Shown here in pieces: positions 24,078 to 32,933 of a stretch of DNA of 64,000 nucleotides (within the stretch, counting starts at the first letter, position 1; each line of letters begins with the position of its first letter). Under the pieces are notes generated by a model that was given only the letters and a program-made list of their open reading frames with translations, ran no database searches and was not told the DNA's origin. This stretch comes from Blastocatellia bacterium (GTDB lineage: Bacteria > Acidobacteriota > Blastocatellia > UBA7656 > JADIYM01): NCBI GenBank assembly GCA_016705245.1, contig JADIYM010000008.1, positions 62,001-126,000 on the forward strand. Reading direction: 5' to 3'. Position numbers and translations under genes: made by a program.

Positions 24078-25105
24078 CCACCAAAGCTCAGTCAACGACA
24101 TCGGACCCGAACATGGGCCTGATCGCAGATCACCTTTGGGCCTACGGGCGCACCCGGGCGCTACATGCCGCAACCGAACTCGGGCTCTTTGACGCGCTCA
24201 CGGCCGGACCACTTTCGGCCGCAGCGCTGGCGAAGGCGCTCCGATCGACCGAGCGAGGAGTCAGGATGCTCGGCGATGCGCTCTGCGCGCTGTCGCTGCT
24301 CGAAAAGTCGAAAGGCGGATATGCGCTGAATGCCACGTCGCGCGCCTTTCTCGTCAGCACCAGCCCCGGATACATGGGACCGATGATCCTGCACACGCGA
24401 CTTCACGACCACGCGTGGGCGAATCTCGCGGAAACGGTCCGAACCGGGAAACCTACCCAGACCGTGGACCTCGAGTCCGGCGGCCGCGAGTTTTTCCCGA
24501 AGCTCGTCGCATCGATTTTTGCACCGAGCTTCGGAGCATCGACCTTGGCGCGCACGGCGCTGGCACCGAGAATCCAGGAGAAGGTCGTCGACGTTCTCGA
24601 TGTCGCCGGCGGTTCCGGCGCGTGGTCGATGCCGTGGGCGATCGCCAATCCGGCTGTTCGCGTCACGCTGCTCGACTACGAAGAGGTTTTCCCGGTCGCC
24701 CGCGAGTTCGCCGACCGCTTCGGCGTTGCCGATCGATTTGCCTACAAGGCGGGGAATCTGCGCAAGGTCGGCTTTGGCCGCGCGAAGTTCGATCTCGTGT
24801 TGCTCGGTCACATATGCCACAGCGAGGGCCGGAACTGGTCCGAGAAGCTCATTCGCAAGAGTGCCGAGGCCCTTCGACCCGGCGGAGTCCTCGTCATCGG
24901 CGAGTTCATTCCGAACGATTCGCGAACCGGGCCGATCAACGCCCAACTCTTCGGACTGAACATGCTGGTGAATACGGCCGAAGGTGACGTCTTCACGCTT
25001 CCGGAGTATCGGGCATGGATGAAGCAGGCCGGACTCTCGAACATTCGAAAACTCGACTTAGGCGCCTCCGGGCCCGACATCGTCGTCGGAGTGAAGAAAG
25101 GATGA
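24074..25105 (+). CDS. O-methyltransferase-like SAM-dependent methyltransferase
   Basis: 343 residues. The N-terminal winged-helix dimerisation domain (LHAATELGLFDAL, LAKALRSTERGVRMLGDAL) is that of hydroxyneurosporene/acetylserotonin-type O-methyltransferases. The SAM site is VLDVAGGSGAWSMPWA near residue 177, with RVTLLDYEEVFPVA as the acidic strand. The active-site region has LVLLGHICHSEGRNWSEKL, and the closing strands read GGVLVIGEFIPND. The substrate cannot be read from the sequence. Both ends overlap neighbours by ATGA, tying its translation to xseA and xseB. Confidence 0.88.
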   Translation: MTTKAQSTTSDPNMGLIADHLWAYGRTRALHAATELGLFDALTAGPLSAAALAKALRSTERGVRMLGDALCALSLLEKSKGGYALNATSRAFLVSTSPGYMGPMILHTRLHDHAWANLAETVRTGKPTQTVDLESGGREFFPKLVASIFAPSFGASTLARTALAPRIQEKVVDVLDVAGGSGAWSMPWAIANPAVRVTLLDYEEVFPVAREFADRFGVADRFAYKAGNLRKVGFGRAKFDLVLLGHICHSEGRNWSEKLIRKSAEALRPGGVLVIGEFIPNDSRTGPINAQLFGLNMLVNTAEGDVFTLPEYRAWMKQAGLSNIRKLDLGASGPDIVVGVKKG

Positions 25106-25344
25106 CGAAGAAGGGAACGGAGAAGACCTACGAGCAGGCATTTGGCGAGTTGACCAAGGTCGTCGAGCGGCTGCAGTCCGGCGATCTTCCGCTCGAAGAG
25201 ACGATTGCGCTCTTCGAGAAAGGCGTCGGGCTCTCGAAGGAGTGTGAATCATTCCTTGAAGATGCAGGCCGGCGCATTGAAGTCCTTCTGCAGGACGCTG
25301 ACGGCAATATCGAGATCGAAGAACTCGACGACGTGGAAGACTAG
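25102..25344 (+). CDS. xseB: Exodeoxyribonuclease VII small subunit
   Basis: 80 residues, the usual size. It has the family motif FGELTKVVERLQSGDLPLEE, then TIALFEKGVGLSKECESFLEDA and an acidic tail. The ATG overlaps the methyltransferase stop (ATGA) and an upstream in-frame start at 25015 lies wholly inside that gene. XseB binds the coiled-coil of XseA in multiple copies to form the exonuclease. Confidence 0.95.
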   Translation: MTKKGTEKTYEQAFGELTKVVERLQSGDLPLEETIALFEKGVGLSKECESFLEDAGRRIEVLLQDADGNIEIEELDDVED

Positions 25345-25356
25345 GCACAATCGATC

Positions 25357-26097
25357 ATGCGCGTGGTCGTGTCGCACCTGTCGGGCGCCTTTCAAGGCAA
25401 ACGCGAACTGTTCGAGGGCGACCGGTTGACGATCGGCCGCGCGCGTGTGAATTCGGTGCGACTCGGCCCGCACGACACCGTGTCGTCATCGAAGCATGCC
25501 GAGCTCATTGCGGAGCGTGACCACTACGTTCTGCGCGACCTCGGCTCGACGAACGGCACGTTCTCGCATGGAAAGCGGGTCGAAAGGCTCAAGCTCTCTA
25601 GCGGCGACGCTGCGACGTTCGGCTTTGGCGGACCGCAGTTGCGCTTCGATTTCTTCGAGGAGTTGCCGGACGTGCGTCCCTCGCTCGATGAGCCGCACGA
25701 ATTCAGTTTCAAGGCGCGATTCGCGTGGTCGATGCTGGCCGCAGCGGGCCTCTTTGCCTCATCGACCGTCTTGTTCATTTACTGGGAGTCCTTCCTGCCG
25801 GTGGTTCCCCTGGCCCTCGGTGCGGCGGCGCTTGGACTGCTCGGCGTTTCAGCACTTCGCAAGAACATTACGCTTGGGCCGGACGGAATCGAGTACCAGG
25901 GCATGCTGCGCACGAGGCTCATTCCCTGGCCAGACGTGGCAGCCCTCGAATCAGGGCGGCGGACGGGCGTGCTTTCGGGACAGATCTGCCGAGTGAAAGG
26001 TTGGAAGGGCACGATCACGTTCTCGCCGGACGCCTACCGGGATGGCTTTCTTCTCGCGCGAATGATCGCCGAGGCTTCCGGAAAGGAATGGTCCTAG
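25357..26097 (+). CDS. FHA-domain membrane protein
   Basis: 246 residues. Residues 1-100 are an FHA phosphothreonine-binding domain: LTIGRARVNSVRLGPHDTVSSSKHAEL, then LRDLGSTNGTFSHGKRV, with the phosphate-contacting Arg, Ser and Asn present. Two adjacent membrane helices lie at about 125-170. The C-terminal cytosolic domain (NITLGPDGIEYQGML, LIPWPDVAALESG) resembles a bacterial PH-like domain. Together with the Ser/Thr kinases in the window it suggests phosphothreonine signalling at the membrane. It lies 12 bp after xseB. Confidence 0.88.
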   Translation: MRVVVSHLSGAFQGKRELFEGDRLTIGRARVNSVRLGPHDTVSSSKHAELIAERDHYVLRDLGSTNGTFSHGKRVERLKLSSGDAATFGFGGPQLRFDFFEELPDVRPSLDEPHEFSFKARFAWSMLAAAGLFASSTVLFIYWESFLPVVPLALGAAALGLLGVSALRKNITLGPDGIEYQGMLRTRLIPWPDVAALESGRRTGVLSGQICRVKGWKGTITFSPDAYRDGFLLARMIAEASGKEWS

Positions 26098-26125
26098 AAC
26101 CGCGCAACGCGGGAGGCTTTCGTCC

Positions 26126-27175
26126 ATGACGCCGAGGCTCACGATTCTCGACGGAGTGCCGCTCGCTCCGCTCACGACGCTCGGCATCGGGGGTGCGGCG
26201 CGTCACTACGCGCGAATCGGAACTCCGGCGCAACTCGCCAGGGCTCTCGCCTGGGCACAGGATAAGGGAGTCGAGACGCTGGTCCTCGGCGGCGGCAGCA
26301 ACCTGCTCATCGGCGACGAGGGTTTTCCGGGTCTCGTGCTGCACGTCGTGATCGACGGTGTCGAACTGGTCGAATCGGGTGAGACGACCGAGGTGATCGC
26401 CGGCGCCGGCGTGCCGTGGGACGACCTCGTCGCCAAGGTGGTGGAACATCGACTTTCCGGCGTTGAGTGCCTCTCTGGTATTCCGGGGTACGTCGGCGCC
26501 ACGCCGATCCAGAACGTAGGCGCCTATGGACAGGAGGTTGCCGAAACCATCGTTCGAGTCGATGTCGTCGATCGGGCTAAGGCTGAGCCGCATATCTTGA
26601 CCAATACGGAATGCGAGTTCGGCTACCGGGACAGCCGCTTCAAGCGGTCCGACCGGGACCGCTTCATCGTGACCGCGGTGACATTCCGGCTCGTGAACGG
26701 AGGAGTGCCGACGATTCGCTATCCCGAATTGCAGCGCTACCTCGAATCGGAGGGCCTGACGTCCCCGAACCTGCGGGACGTTCGGCAGGCGGTGCTGGCG
26801 ATTCGCCGTCGAAAATCGATGGTCGTCGACGCAGCGGATCCGGATGCGCATTCCGCCGGATCGTTCTTCACGAATCCGATCGTCCCGGCAGACGTCGCGG
26901 ATCGAATCGAGGTCGAGGGAATGCCGAGGTATGTGGAGACGGGAGGCGTGAAACTCTCGGCGGCCTGGCTCATCGAGCGCGCCGGTTTTTCACGGGGCCA
27001 CGTTGCGGGAAACGTCGGCTTGTCGACAAAACATTGCCTGGCGATCGTGAATCGCGGCGGTGGCACCGCGAGAGAGGTCGTTGCGCTTGCGAACGAGATC
27101 CGTCGACGCGTCCTGGAGCGCTTCGGAGTCACGCTCGTCCCGGAGCCAGTCTTCGTCAACGTCTCGGAGAGTTAG
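26126..27175 (+). CDS. murB: UDP-N-acetylenolpyruvoylglucosamine reductase
   Basis: 349 residues, the long type I form. MurB reduces UDP-GlcNAc-enolpyruvate to UDP-MurNAc with NADPH and FAD. FAD-binding motifs are TLGIGGAARHYARIGT and LGGGSNLLIGDEG. Catalytic residues are the Arg in CEFGYRDSRFK, the Ser in SAGSFFTNPIV and the Glu in LVPEPVFV. GVECLSGIPGYVGATPIQNVGAYGQE binds the flavin. A ribosome site GGGAGG lies upstream. No other mur gene is adjacent, so it is outside the usual dcw cluster. Confidence 0.96.
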   Translation: MTPRLTILDGVPLAPLTTLGIGGAARHYARIGTPAQLARALAWAQDKGVETLVLGGGSNLLIGDEGFPGLVLHVVIDGVELVESGETTEVIAGAGVPWDDLVAKVVEHRLSGVECLSGIPGYVGATPIQNVGAYGQEVAETIVRVDVVDRAKAEPHILTNTECEFGYRDSRFKRSDRDRFIVTAVTFRLVNGGVPTIRYPELQRYLESEGLTSPNLRDVRQAVLAIRRRKSMVVDAADPDAHSAGSFFTNPIVPADVADRIEVEGMPRYVETGGVKLSAAWLIERAGFSRGHVAGNVGLSTKHCLAIVNRGGGTAREVVALANEIRRRVLERFGVTLVPEPVFVNVSES

Positions 27176-27200
27176 GTCCCTCACAAGCATTGCGCAGGAA

Positions 27201-27848
27201 TCAGCGCTTCGCGGCCGGTTTGGGCGTCGGGCGCTGCTTCAGGAGCGCGATATCGACGACGTCGCGGACCTTCGAGACGAGCAGGATCTCGAGATCGGCG
27301 CGGATTTCGGCCGGGATTTCCTCGATGTCCCGCTCGTTGTCGGCGGGCAGTAACACCGTCCGGCAACGGGCGCGGTGCGCCGCGAGGACCTTCTCCTTCA
27401 CGCCGCCGATCGGCAGGACGTGTCCGCGCAGCGTGATCTCGCCCGTCATCGCGACGTCCTTACGGACGGGACGGTTGGAGAGCGCAGAGATCATGGCCGT
27501 CGCCATGGTGATTCCCGCCGAAGGTCCGTCTTTCGGAATGGCGCCCTCGGGAACGTGCACGTGGATGTCCGACCGGTCGAAATGGTCCGGCTCGATGCCG
27601 AAATCCGCCGCGCGAGCCCGCGCATATGAAAACGCAGCCTGCGCGGACTCCTTCATCACATCGCCGAGTTGACCGGTGAGCTGCAGACCGCCCTTGCCCC
27701 GCATCAGGAGGGCCTCCACGTGAAGGACTTCTCCTCCGACCGCAGTCCACGCAAGACCGGTGGCCACCCCGATCTCATTCTTGTCGAGTGCCTCGTCGTG
27801 GCGTGTCTTCGGTGGGCCGACGAGCTCGCGGAGGTTTGAAGCGGTCAC
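27201..27848 (-). pseudogene. lon: Lon protease, C-terminal proteolytic part after a frameshift
   Basis: This frame encodes the Lon serine protease domain: ELVGPPKTRHDEALDKNEIG, VATGLAWTAVGGEVL, the catalytic Ser in PKDGPSAGITMATA, MTGEITLRGHVLPIGGVKEKVLAA with the catalytic Lys, and a short Ala/Lys tail. The domain is complete, but its frame differs from the upstream ATPase part. It continues upstream of 27848 as ...KFRKLKV, which joins naturally to the other frame near 27868. It has no good start of its own (GTG at 27848, no ribosome site). Confidence 0.9.
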
Positions 27849-29604
27849 CTTCAGCTTGCGGAACTTCGTTCCCGGCCTCCTGAGCTTCGGCGACGCGGCG
27901 CGCCACCTTCCGGCAGATCGTTCCGATCTCGCGCTCGAGTTGCCGGAGTCCGGCCTCGGCGGTGTAGTCCGTCACGAGCGACTTCAGCGAACTCGTCGAG
28001 AACGCGACGAGCTTGTCGGAAATGCCATTGGCCTCGAGTTGACGCGGAATCAGGTGCCGCTTCGCAATTTCACGCTTCTCGACCTCGGTGTACCCGGCCA
28101 GCCGGATGATCTCCATCCGATCGCGCAGGGCGGGCTGGATCGTGTCGAGCACGTTGGCGGTCGTCATGAACCAGACCGACGACAGATCGAACGGCACGTT
28201 CAGGTAGTTGTCGCGGAACGAGAAGTTCTGCTCGGGATCGAGCACCTCCAGGAGTGCCGACGACGGATCGCCGCGGAAGTCGGCTCCTACCTTGTCAATC
28301 TCGTCGAGAATGATGAGGGGATTCCGGGTGCCGGCCTGCTGGATCGCCTGGATGATGCGACCCGGCATGGCACCGATGTAGGTCCTGCGATGTCCACGGA
28401 TCTCGGACTCGTCGTGAAGCCCGCCGAGGGATAGACGCTGGAACTGTCGATTCGTCGCGCGGGCAATGGAGCGGCCAAGGCTGGTCTTGCCGACGCCGGG
28501 CGGGCCGACGAGACAGAGGATTGGCCCCTTCGTGTCCTTCTTGAGCTTTCGAACGGCGAGTGCCTCGACGATTCGCTCCTTGATCTTCGGGAGTCCGTAG
28601 TGGTCTTCGTCCAGAACCTGCTGCGCGCGTTCGAGATCGAGCGATTCATCGGAAAGTTTCGACCACGGCAGGCCCGTGATGACATCGAGGTAATTCCTCA
28701 TCGTCGTCGCTTCAGCGGCATCCGGATGCATTCGCTCGAGTTTCTTGATCTGTTTCTCGACTTCCTCGCGCACGTCGGTCGGCATACCTGCCTCGGCCAC
28801 GCGTTCCCGATAGGCGGCGACCTCTTCGGCGAGCTCGTTGCCTTCACCGAGCTCCATCTGGATCGCCTTGAGTTGCTGACGAAGGTAGAACTCCCGCTGC
28901 GATCGGTCGATCTCGCCACGCGCCTGGGTGTCGATCTGGTGCTGGACGGTGAGCAGCTCGATCTCCTGCCGCAGCAGGTCGTGGACGCGGGTGATTCGCT
29001 CGAGCGGGTCGATGCGCTCGAGGACAGATTGGGCTTCGTCCACCCGGAGCTCGAGATTGGACGCCGACAGGTCCGCGAGGCGACCAAGATCGTCCATGTT
29101 CACTGCAATCGTCATGACCTCAGGAGAAATCGGTTTCCCGAGTGCGATCGCCTGCTCGATATCCGATCGAACGCTTCGAACGAGTGCCTCGGTCTCGAGA
29201 CCCTTGGGCGAGTCCGGTTCCGCGATCGGCTCTACCGTCCCGACCAGGTACTCACCGGCGTTCTCGTACCTTGTGACGCGCACGCGAGACACGCCCTGAA
29301 CGAGCACCCGGATCCGGCTGTCGGGAAGCTTGAGCATGCGCATTATCATCGCGGCAGTGCCGATCGTGTGCAGCTCGGAACCCGTTGGTTCTTCAGCCTT
29401 TGCATCCTTCTGCGCAACGAGCAGGATCATCCGCGAGTCCGCAAGTGCCTTGTCAACGGCCCGCATCGACCGTTCCCGGCTCACGAAGAGCGGGACGATC
29501 ATGAACGGAAAGATGACAATGTCGCGCAGCGGAAGTACCGGCAACGTGTCGGGTATTCGGACCTGGCTGGCTGTCAGATCTGTGTCGTTCTCGTCGTGTG
29601 TCAT
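27775..29604 (-). CDS. lon: ATP-dependent Lon protease, N-terminal and ATPase part before a frameshift
   Basis: 609 residues in this frame. Lon N-terminal substrate-binding domain at about 18-210 (LPVLPLRDIVIFPFMIVPLF), coiled-coil linker at about 215-310, AAA+ ATPase with Walker A GPPGVGKTSLG, LSLGGLHDESEIRGHRRTYIGAMPG, Walker B ILDEIDKVG, and the sensor region. After VARRVAEAQEAG the frame leaves the Lon consensus and ends in an unrelated Arg/Pro/Thr-rich tail. A shift of one base near 27868 restores ...KFRKLKVTASNLRELVGPP and the intact protease domain. Lon degrades misfolded and regulatory proteins. It lies 25 bp downstream of nrdR. Real mutation, programmed shift and assembly error are all possible. 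Confidence 0.93.
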   Translation of the reverse strand: MTHDENDTDLTASQVRIPDTLPVLPLRDIVIFPFMIVPLFVSRERSMRAVDKALADSRMILLVAQKDAKAEEPTGSELHTIGTAAMIMRMLKLPDSRIRVLVQGVSRVRVTRYENAGEYLVGTVEPIAEPDSPKGLETEALVRSVRSDIEQAIALGKPISPEVMTIAVNMDDLGRLADLSASNLELRVDEAQSVLERIDPLERITRVHDLLRQEIELLTVQHQIDTQARGEIDRSQREFYLRQQLKAIQMELGEGNELAEEVAAYRERVAEAGMPTDVREEVEKQIKKLERMHPDAAEATTMRNYLDVITGLPWSKLSDESLDLERAQQVLDEDHYGLPKIKERIVEALAVRKLKKDTKGPILCLVGPPGVGKTSLGRSIARATNRQFQRLSLGGLHDESEIRGHRRTYIGAMPGRIIQAIQQAGTRNPLIILDEIDKVGADFRGDPSSALLEVLDPEQNFSFRDNYLNVPFDLSSVWFMTTANVLDTIQPALRDRMEIIRLAGYTEVEKREIAKRHLIPRQLEANGISDKLVAFSTSSLKSLVTDYTAEAGLRQLEREIGTICRKVARRVAEAQEAGNEVPQAEGDRFKPPRARRPTEDTPRRGTRQE

Positions 29605-29629
29605 GGGCGATGGATCGGCGGGATGGATG

Positions 29630-30103
29630 TCAGCTGCGTTTCACGCGTCCGGTTGCACGAACGAGCGTCCGAAGCTCGCTCATGAACTCCGAAACATCCT
29701 TGAAGTCGAGGTAGACGCTCGCGAACCGGACATACGCAACCTTATCGATCTCCTTGAGGCGTCGCATGATGAACTCCCCGATGCGCTGTGTCGGGCGTTC
29801 GCGATCCTTGCTGTCCTGAACGAACTTCTCGACGGCATTGACGATCGATTCGAGCTTGGCGGTAGGGATCGGACGTTTCTCGCAGGCGCGAGAGAGGCCG
29901 GCCATGACCTTGCTCCTGTCGAACGGCTCGCGCCGACCGTCCTTCTTGACGACCATGAACGGCACTTCATCGATCCGCTCGTAGCTCGTGAATCGACGCT
30001 CGCACTTAAGGCATTCACGGCGTCGCCGGATGACGTCGCCTTCGCGACTCTCTCGCGAGTCGACCACCTTGTCTTCAATATGGGCGCAGAACGGACATTT
30101 CAT
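29630..30103 (-). CDS. nrdR: Transcriptional repressor NrdR
   Basis: 157 residues. NrdR represses ribonucleotide reductase genes when its ATP-cone binds dATP. The zinc ribbon has Cys3, Cys6, Cys31 and Cys34 (MKCPFC...RRECLKCERRF), with the conserved DSRE and RRRREC. The ATP-cone follows (VPFMVVKKDGRREPFDRSKVMAGL). It sits between a flippase-like gene (18 bp upstream) and lon (25 bp downstream) on one transcript. No nrd gene is in the window. Confidence 0.97.
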   Translation of the reverse strand: MKCPFCAHIEDKVVDSRESREGDVIRRRRECLKCERRFTSYERIDEVPFMVVKKDGRREPFDRSKVMAGLSRACEKRPIPTAKLESIVNAVEKFVQDSKDRERPTQRIGEFIMRRLKEIDKVAYVRFASVYLDFKDVSEFMSELRTLVRATGRVKRS

Positions 30104-30121
30104 GGCGGTTTCTGTTGAAAG

Positions 30122-31216
30122 TCAGGGATCGACCTTCGCACCGTCGGCCGGGACGATTGGCGCGATCGGTGCTTCGAAGTCGACCGGATTCGAGAAATCG
30201 TGGATGGAATTCAGGTCCTCACTGAGCGCCGTGCGGAGCCTCGAGAGCGAATATCCGCCCCGCAGGAGCGTGAGCACGCCGAGTGGAAGCGCCGACCCGA
30301 AGACGATGAGGTGAAGAATGATCGCGATGCTCTTGGCTTCGTTTTCGAGCACACCGAGGAGGATGAGACCGCCGGCCGTCGCGACGTGGAATGCTCCCGC
30401 CGCTCCCCCAGGTGTCGGGACGAGTGAGCCGACGAGGCTGAACCCGAGCACGAAGATGGCCGCGCCAACCGTCAGGTCGAGGCCGAAAGCCCTGAAAATC
30501 AACAGGTTCGTGATAGCGCAGACCGTCCAGAGGAGGACACTCCACGCGCTGACCACGAACAGCTCGCGGCGGTCATGAAGGATCGATAGTGCTTCCGCGA
30601 AGTGTGCAACGAGGCTCGTCACGCCCTTTCTGATTCGCCTGCCGACGGGTTGCAGGATCCGGTCGAGGAAGTCGACGGCTCCGACACGATGTCGCTGAAG
30701 CATCAGCAGACCGAAGATGCTTCCGACCGCGATCGCCATGAGTACGCCGCCGGCCGTCCGGATGCGAGTAATCGTCTCGGCATCGGCCAGGGGAGGCTTG
30801 AAGACGAGGAGGTCGACACCGAAAAAGGCTACGACCGTCACCATGTCGAAGACTCGCTCCATGAGAATCGTCGCGAGGCTGGCGGATGGCCGGACGTGTT
30901 CCTTGGAGCTGAGCGCGACGGGTCGGACGATCTCACCGGTTCGGCCGACCAGGAAAACAGCCAGAAACCCTAAAGTAGTGGCATTGAAGAGGTTCGCGAG
31001 TCTGACCCCGGGACTGACAGGCTCGAGCAGCGCTCGCCACCGGATCGCGCGGATCAGGTAGGTCGACATCGTAAGCAGCGTCGCCGCTCCCAGTAGGGAC
31101 CAGTTTGCGCCTCGAATTGTTTGCAGCGCGGCCTGACCGTCGAGATCCCTGAGAAACAGCCAGATCAGGCCGATTCCGAGGAGTGCCCCGACCAGGATCT
31201 GGAGGCGCTTACGCAC
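30122..31216 (-). CDS. LPG-synthase-type integral membrane protein
   Basis: 364 residues with GTG start and AAAGG upstream. About eight membrane helices cover most of the chain; motifs NLFNATTLGFLAVFLVGRTGE and SLVGSLVPTPGGAAGAFHVAT are those of the lysylphosphatidylglycerol synthase transmembrane family (UPF0104). Members lacking the GNAT domain, like this one, are thought to move lipids or lipid-linked sugars. It is the first gene of an operon with nrdR and lon. Role in this organism unknown. Confidence 0.88.
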   Translation of the reverse strand: MRKRLQILVGALLGIGLIWLFLRDLDGQAALQTIRGANWSLLGAATLLTMSTYLIRAIRWRALLEPVSPGVRLANLFNATTLGFLAVFLVGRTGEIVRPVALSSKEHVRPSASLATILMERVFDMVTVVAFFGVDLLVFKPPLADAETITRIRTAGGVLMAIAVGSIFGLLMLQRHRVGAVDFLDRILQPVGRRIRKGVTSLVAHFAEALSILHDRRELFVVSAWSVLLWTVCAITNLLIFRAFGLDLTVGAAIFVLGFSLVGSLVPTPGGAAGAFHVATAGGLILLGVLENEAKSIAIILHLIVFGSALPLGVLTLLRGGYSLSRLRTALSEDLNSIHDFSNPVDFEAPIAPIVPADGAKVDP

Positions 31217-31451
31217 AATAAACCTTTACGATCACAAGGGTTTTGGATTATGAAAGCGTCCGGACTCTACATCACACGGCGGAAGGGGGTCAAGAAACGG
31301 TCCCATGGCCCAAAGGCCCTTCGAACGCCGATTCGACCCATCGACAACCGGCTTTCGCCGCACCGCCACTCGGTATGAACTTTCGCTGAAATCGCTTCGT
31401 TAAGGGCCAGTGTCGGATTCTTGACACGAGAAAGCACCAGAGCGAGGCGCC

Positions 31452-32045
31452 GTGGGAGCATTGGCTGCATTGATAACCGAAGACAGCGCGCTCGTCCAGC
31501 GATGTATCGCTGGCGACGTCGCAGCGTGGGAACAGATCGTCCGGGATTACTCTCGACGCATCTACAACCTTGCCTACCGGTTCACAAGCAACAACGAAGC
31601 TGCCGAGGATCTGACACAGGACGTGTTCGTCAGGGTCTATCGGGCTCTTGGTCAATACGACGCGGGGCAGGGAAACCTGAGCAACTGGCTGATGCGCCTC
31701 GCAAGAAATCTGGTCATCGACGATTACCGTAGACGGCAAAGGACGCCGACGGACGGTGGCGACGCACTCGATGATCACGAATACCATCTGCACGGCAGCA
31801 CCGACGGTCCGGAGCGGGCGTTACAGCGCGAGGAGCGTCGCCTCCAGGTGCACCGGGCCATTCAGAAACTGAGTCCTGACTTGCGTGAATGCGTGATTCT
31901 CCGCGACATCGAGGAGCTAACGTATGCGGACATTGTGGATCTGCTGAAGATCCCGGAGGGCACGGTGAAGTCGCGGATCAATCGCGGCCGCATCGAGCTG
32001 GCGAAGATTTTGAAGCGAATGCACGTTGCCATTGACGACCTGTGA
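31452..32045 (+). CDS. ECF RNA polymerase sigma factor
   Basis: 197 residues from GTG 31452. Region 2 is IVRDYSRRIYNLAYRFTSNNEAAEDLTQDVFVRVY with LARNLVIDDYRRR. Region 4 is LSPDLRECVILRDIEELTYADIV, followed by IPEGTVKSRINRGRIELAK for -35 recognition. It lacks regions 1.1 and 3, as expected for an extracytoplasmic-function (RpoE-like) sigma factor. The next gene, 19 bp later, is a zinc-finger anti-sigma factor, so it likely responds to envelope stress and drives the envelope genes that follow. Confidence 0.95.
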   Translation: MGALAALITEDSALVQRCIAGDVAAWEQIVRDYSRRIYNLAYRFTSNNEAAEDLTQDVFVRVYRALGQYDAGQGNLSNWLMRLARNLVIDDYRRRQRTPTDGGDALDDHEYHLHGSTDGPERALQREERRLQVHRAIQKLSPDLRECVILRDIEELTYADIVDLLKIPEGTVKSRINRGRIELAKILKRMHVAIDDL

Positions 32046-32064
32046 TTCGCGTGAACGAAAAACC

Positions 32065-32904
32065 ATGGATTGCCAAGTATTCGAAGAACTGATTTCCGAG
32101 CACCTGGACGGTGAGCTCAAGGGGAGCGAGGCCGCGGCCTTTCGCTCGCACCAGATGAGCTGCCCGACCTGCCGCTCGCTTCTCGACGCCGTGTCGGAGG
32201 CGGTCGGAGTGTGTATGGAGCTTCAGGAGGCCGAGCCGCCGCTAGAGCTGTTGTCGCGTGCGCTCGTCATCCCGGCGCTCTATCCGCCAATCGATTGCGA
32301 CCGGTTTGCCGCGCTCGTCACGGAATTCCTCGATGGATTCCTCGAGGCCAGCGTCTACCACGCGTTCGAGAACCACGCGCAGAGCTGCGATGGCTGTTCG
32401 GACACGCTCGCGGGCGTCGCCCTGGCCGTCTCGGCGTGCCACAGCGTCCATTTCAGCGAGGACATCGAGGTGCCTGAGTCGCTGATTGCCAGCATACTCG
32501 CGGAGACGAGTGGAAGCGGAATACTCGCGAAAGCGGCCGCCAAGTCAGGGCTCGCCGGCCGGATTGTCGGTGCGATTCGACTCTTCGCGGGTCCGGCCCT
32601 GGCGCCTCGCGTCGCGACGGCCGCCGTGATCCTGGCTACCTTCTCGATGCTCGTCATGCGAGGTGGGCTGGCGCCGGCGGAGATCTACGACAACGCGGCG
32701 CGGGTGACTTCGAGGGTCTATAGCCGGTCGGCCGATTTCGCGGCCAGGACCGATGAGGTCCTTTCGGAAGTCGAGCGGTTCCGCTCGGATGTCAATGAGA
32801 TCTTCGACGAGCCGACGGCTACGACGCCGGACGGGGCGCCGTCGAGTGGTGGAGAGTCGGGCACCAGTGCGAAACCGGGAACAGCCGGATCCACGGGAGC
32901 GTAG
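32065..32904 (+). CDS. Membrane anti-sigma factor with two zinc-finger domains
   Basis: 279 residues from ATG 32065. Residues 1-55 are a zf-HC2 anti-sigma domain: LISEHLDGELKGSEAAAFRSH, then CPTCRSLL. A second copy follows at about 78-130 (LVTEFLDGFLEASVYHAFEN, then CDGCSDTL). A single membrane helix (residues about 185-203, TAAVILATFSMLVM) separates it from a short periplasmic part rich in Ser, Gly and Thr. It would hold the sigma factor at the inner membrane. The duplicated finger is not common. Confidence 0.88.
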   Translation: MDCQVFEELISEHLDGELKGSEAAAFRSHQMSCPTCRSLLDAVSEAVGVCMELQEAEPPLELLSRALVIPALYPPIDCDRFAALVTEFLDGFLEASVYHAFENHAQSCDGCSDTLAGVALAVSACHSVHFSEDIEVPESLIASILAETSGSGILAKAAAKSGLAGRIVGAIRLFAGPALAPRVATAAVILATFSMLVMRGGLAPAEIYDNAARVTSRVYSRSADFAARTDEVLSEVERFRSDVNEIFDEPTATTPDGAPSSGGESGTSAKPGTAGSTGA

Positions 32905-32933
32905 GCGGAGACGGAAAAGCTCGAGAGGCGCGA

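Noticed and set aside
28600..29685. 361-residue plus-strand frame opposite lon
   Set aside because: Shadow of the lon coding strand with no motif.
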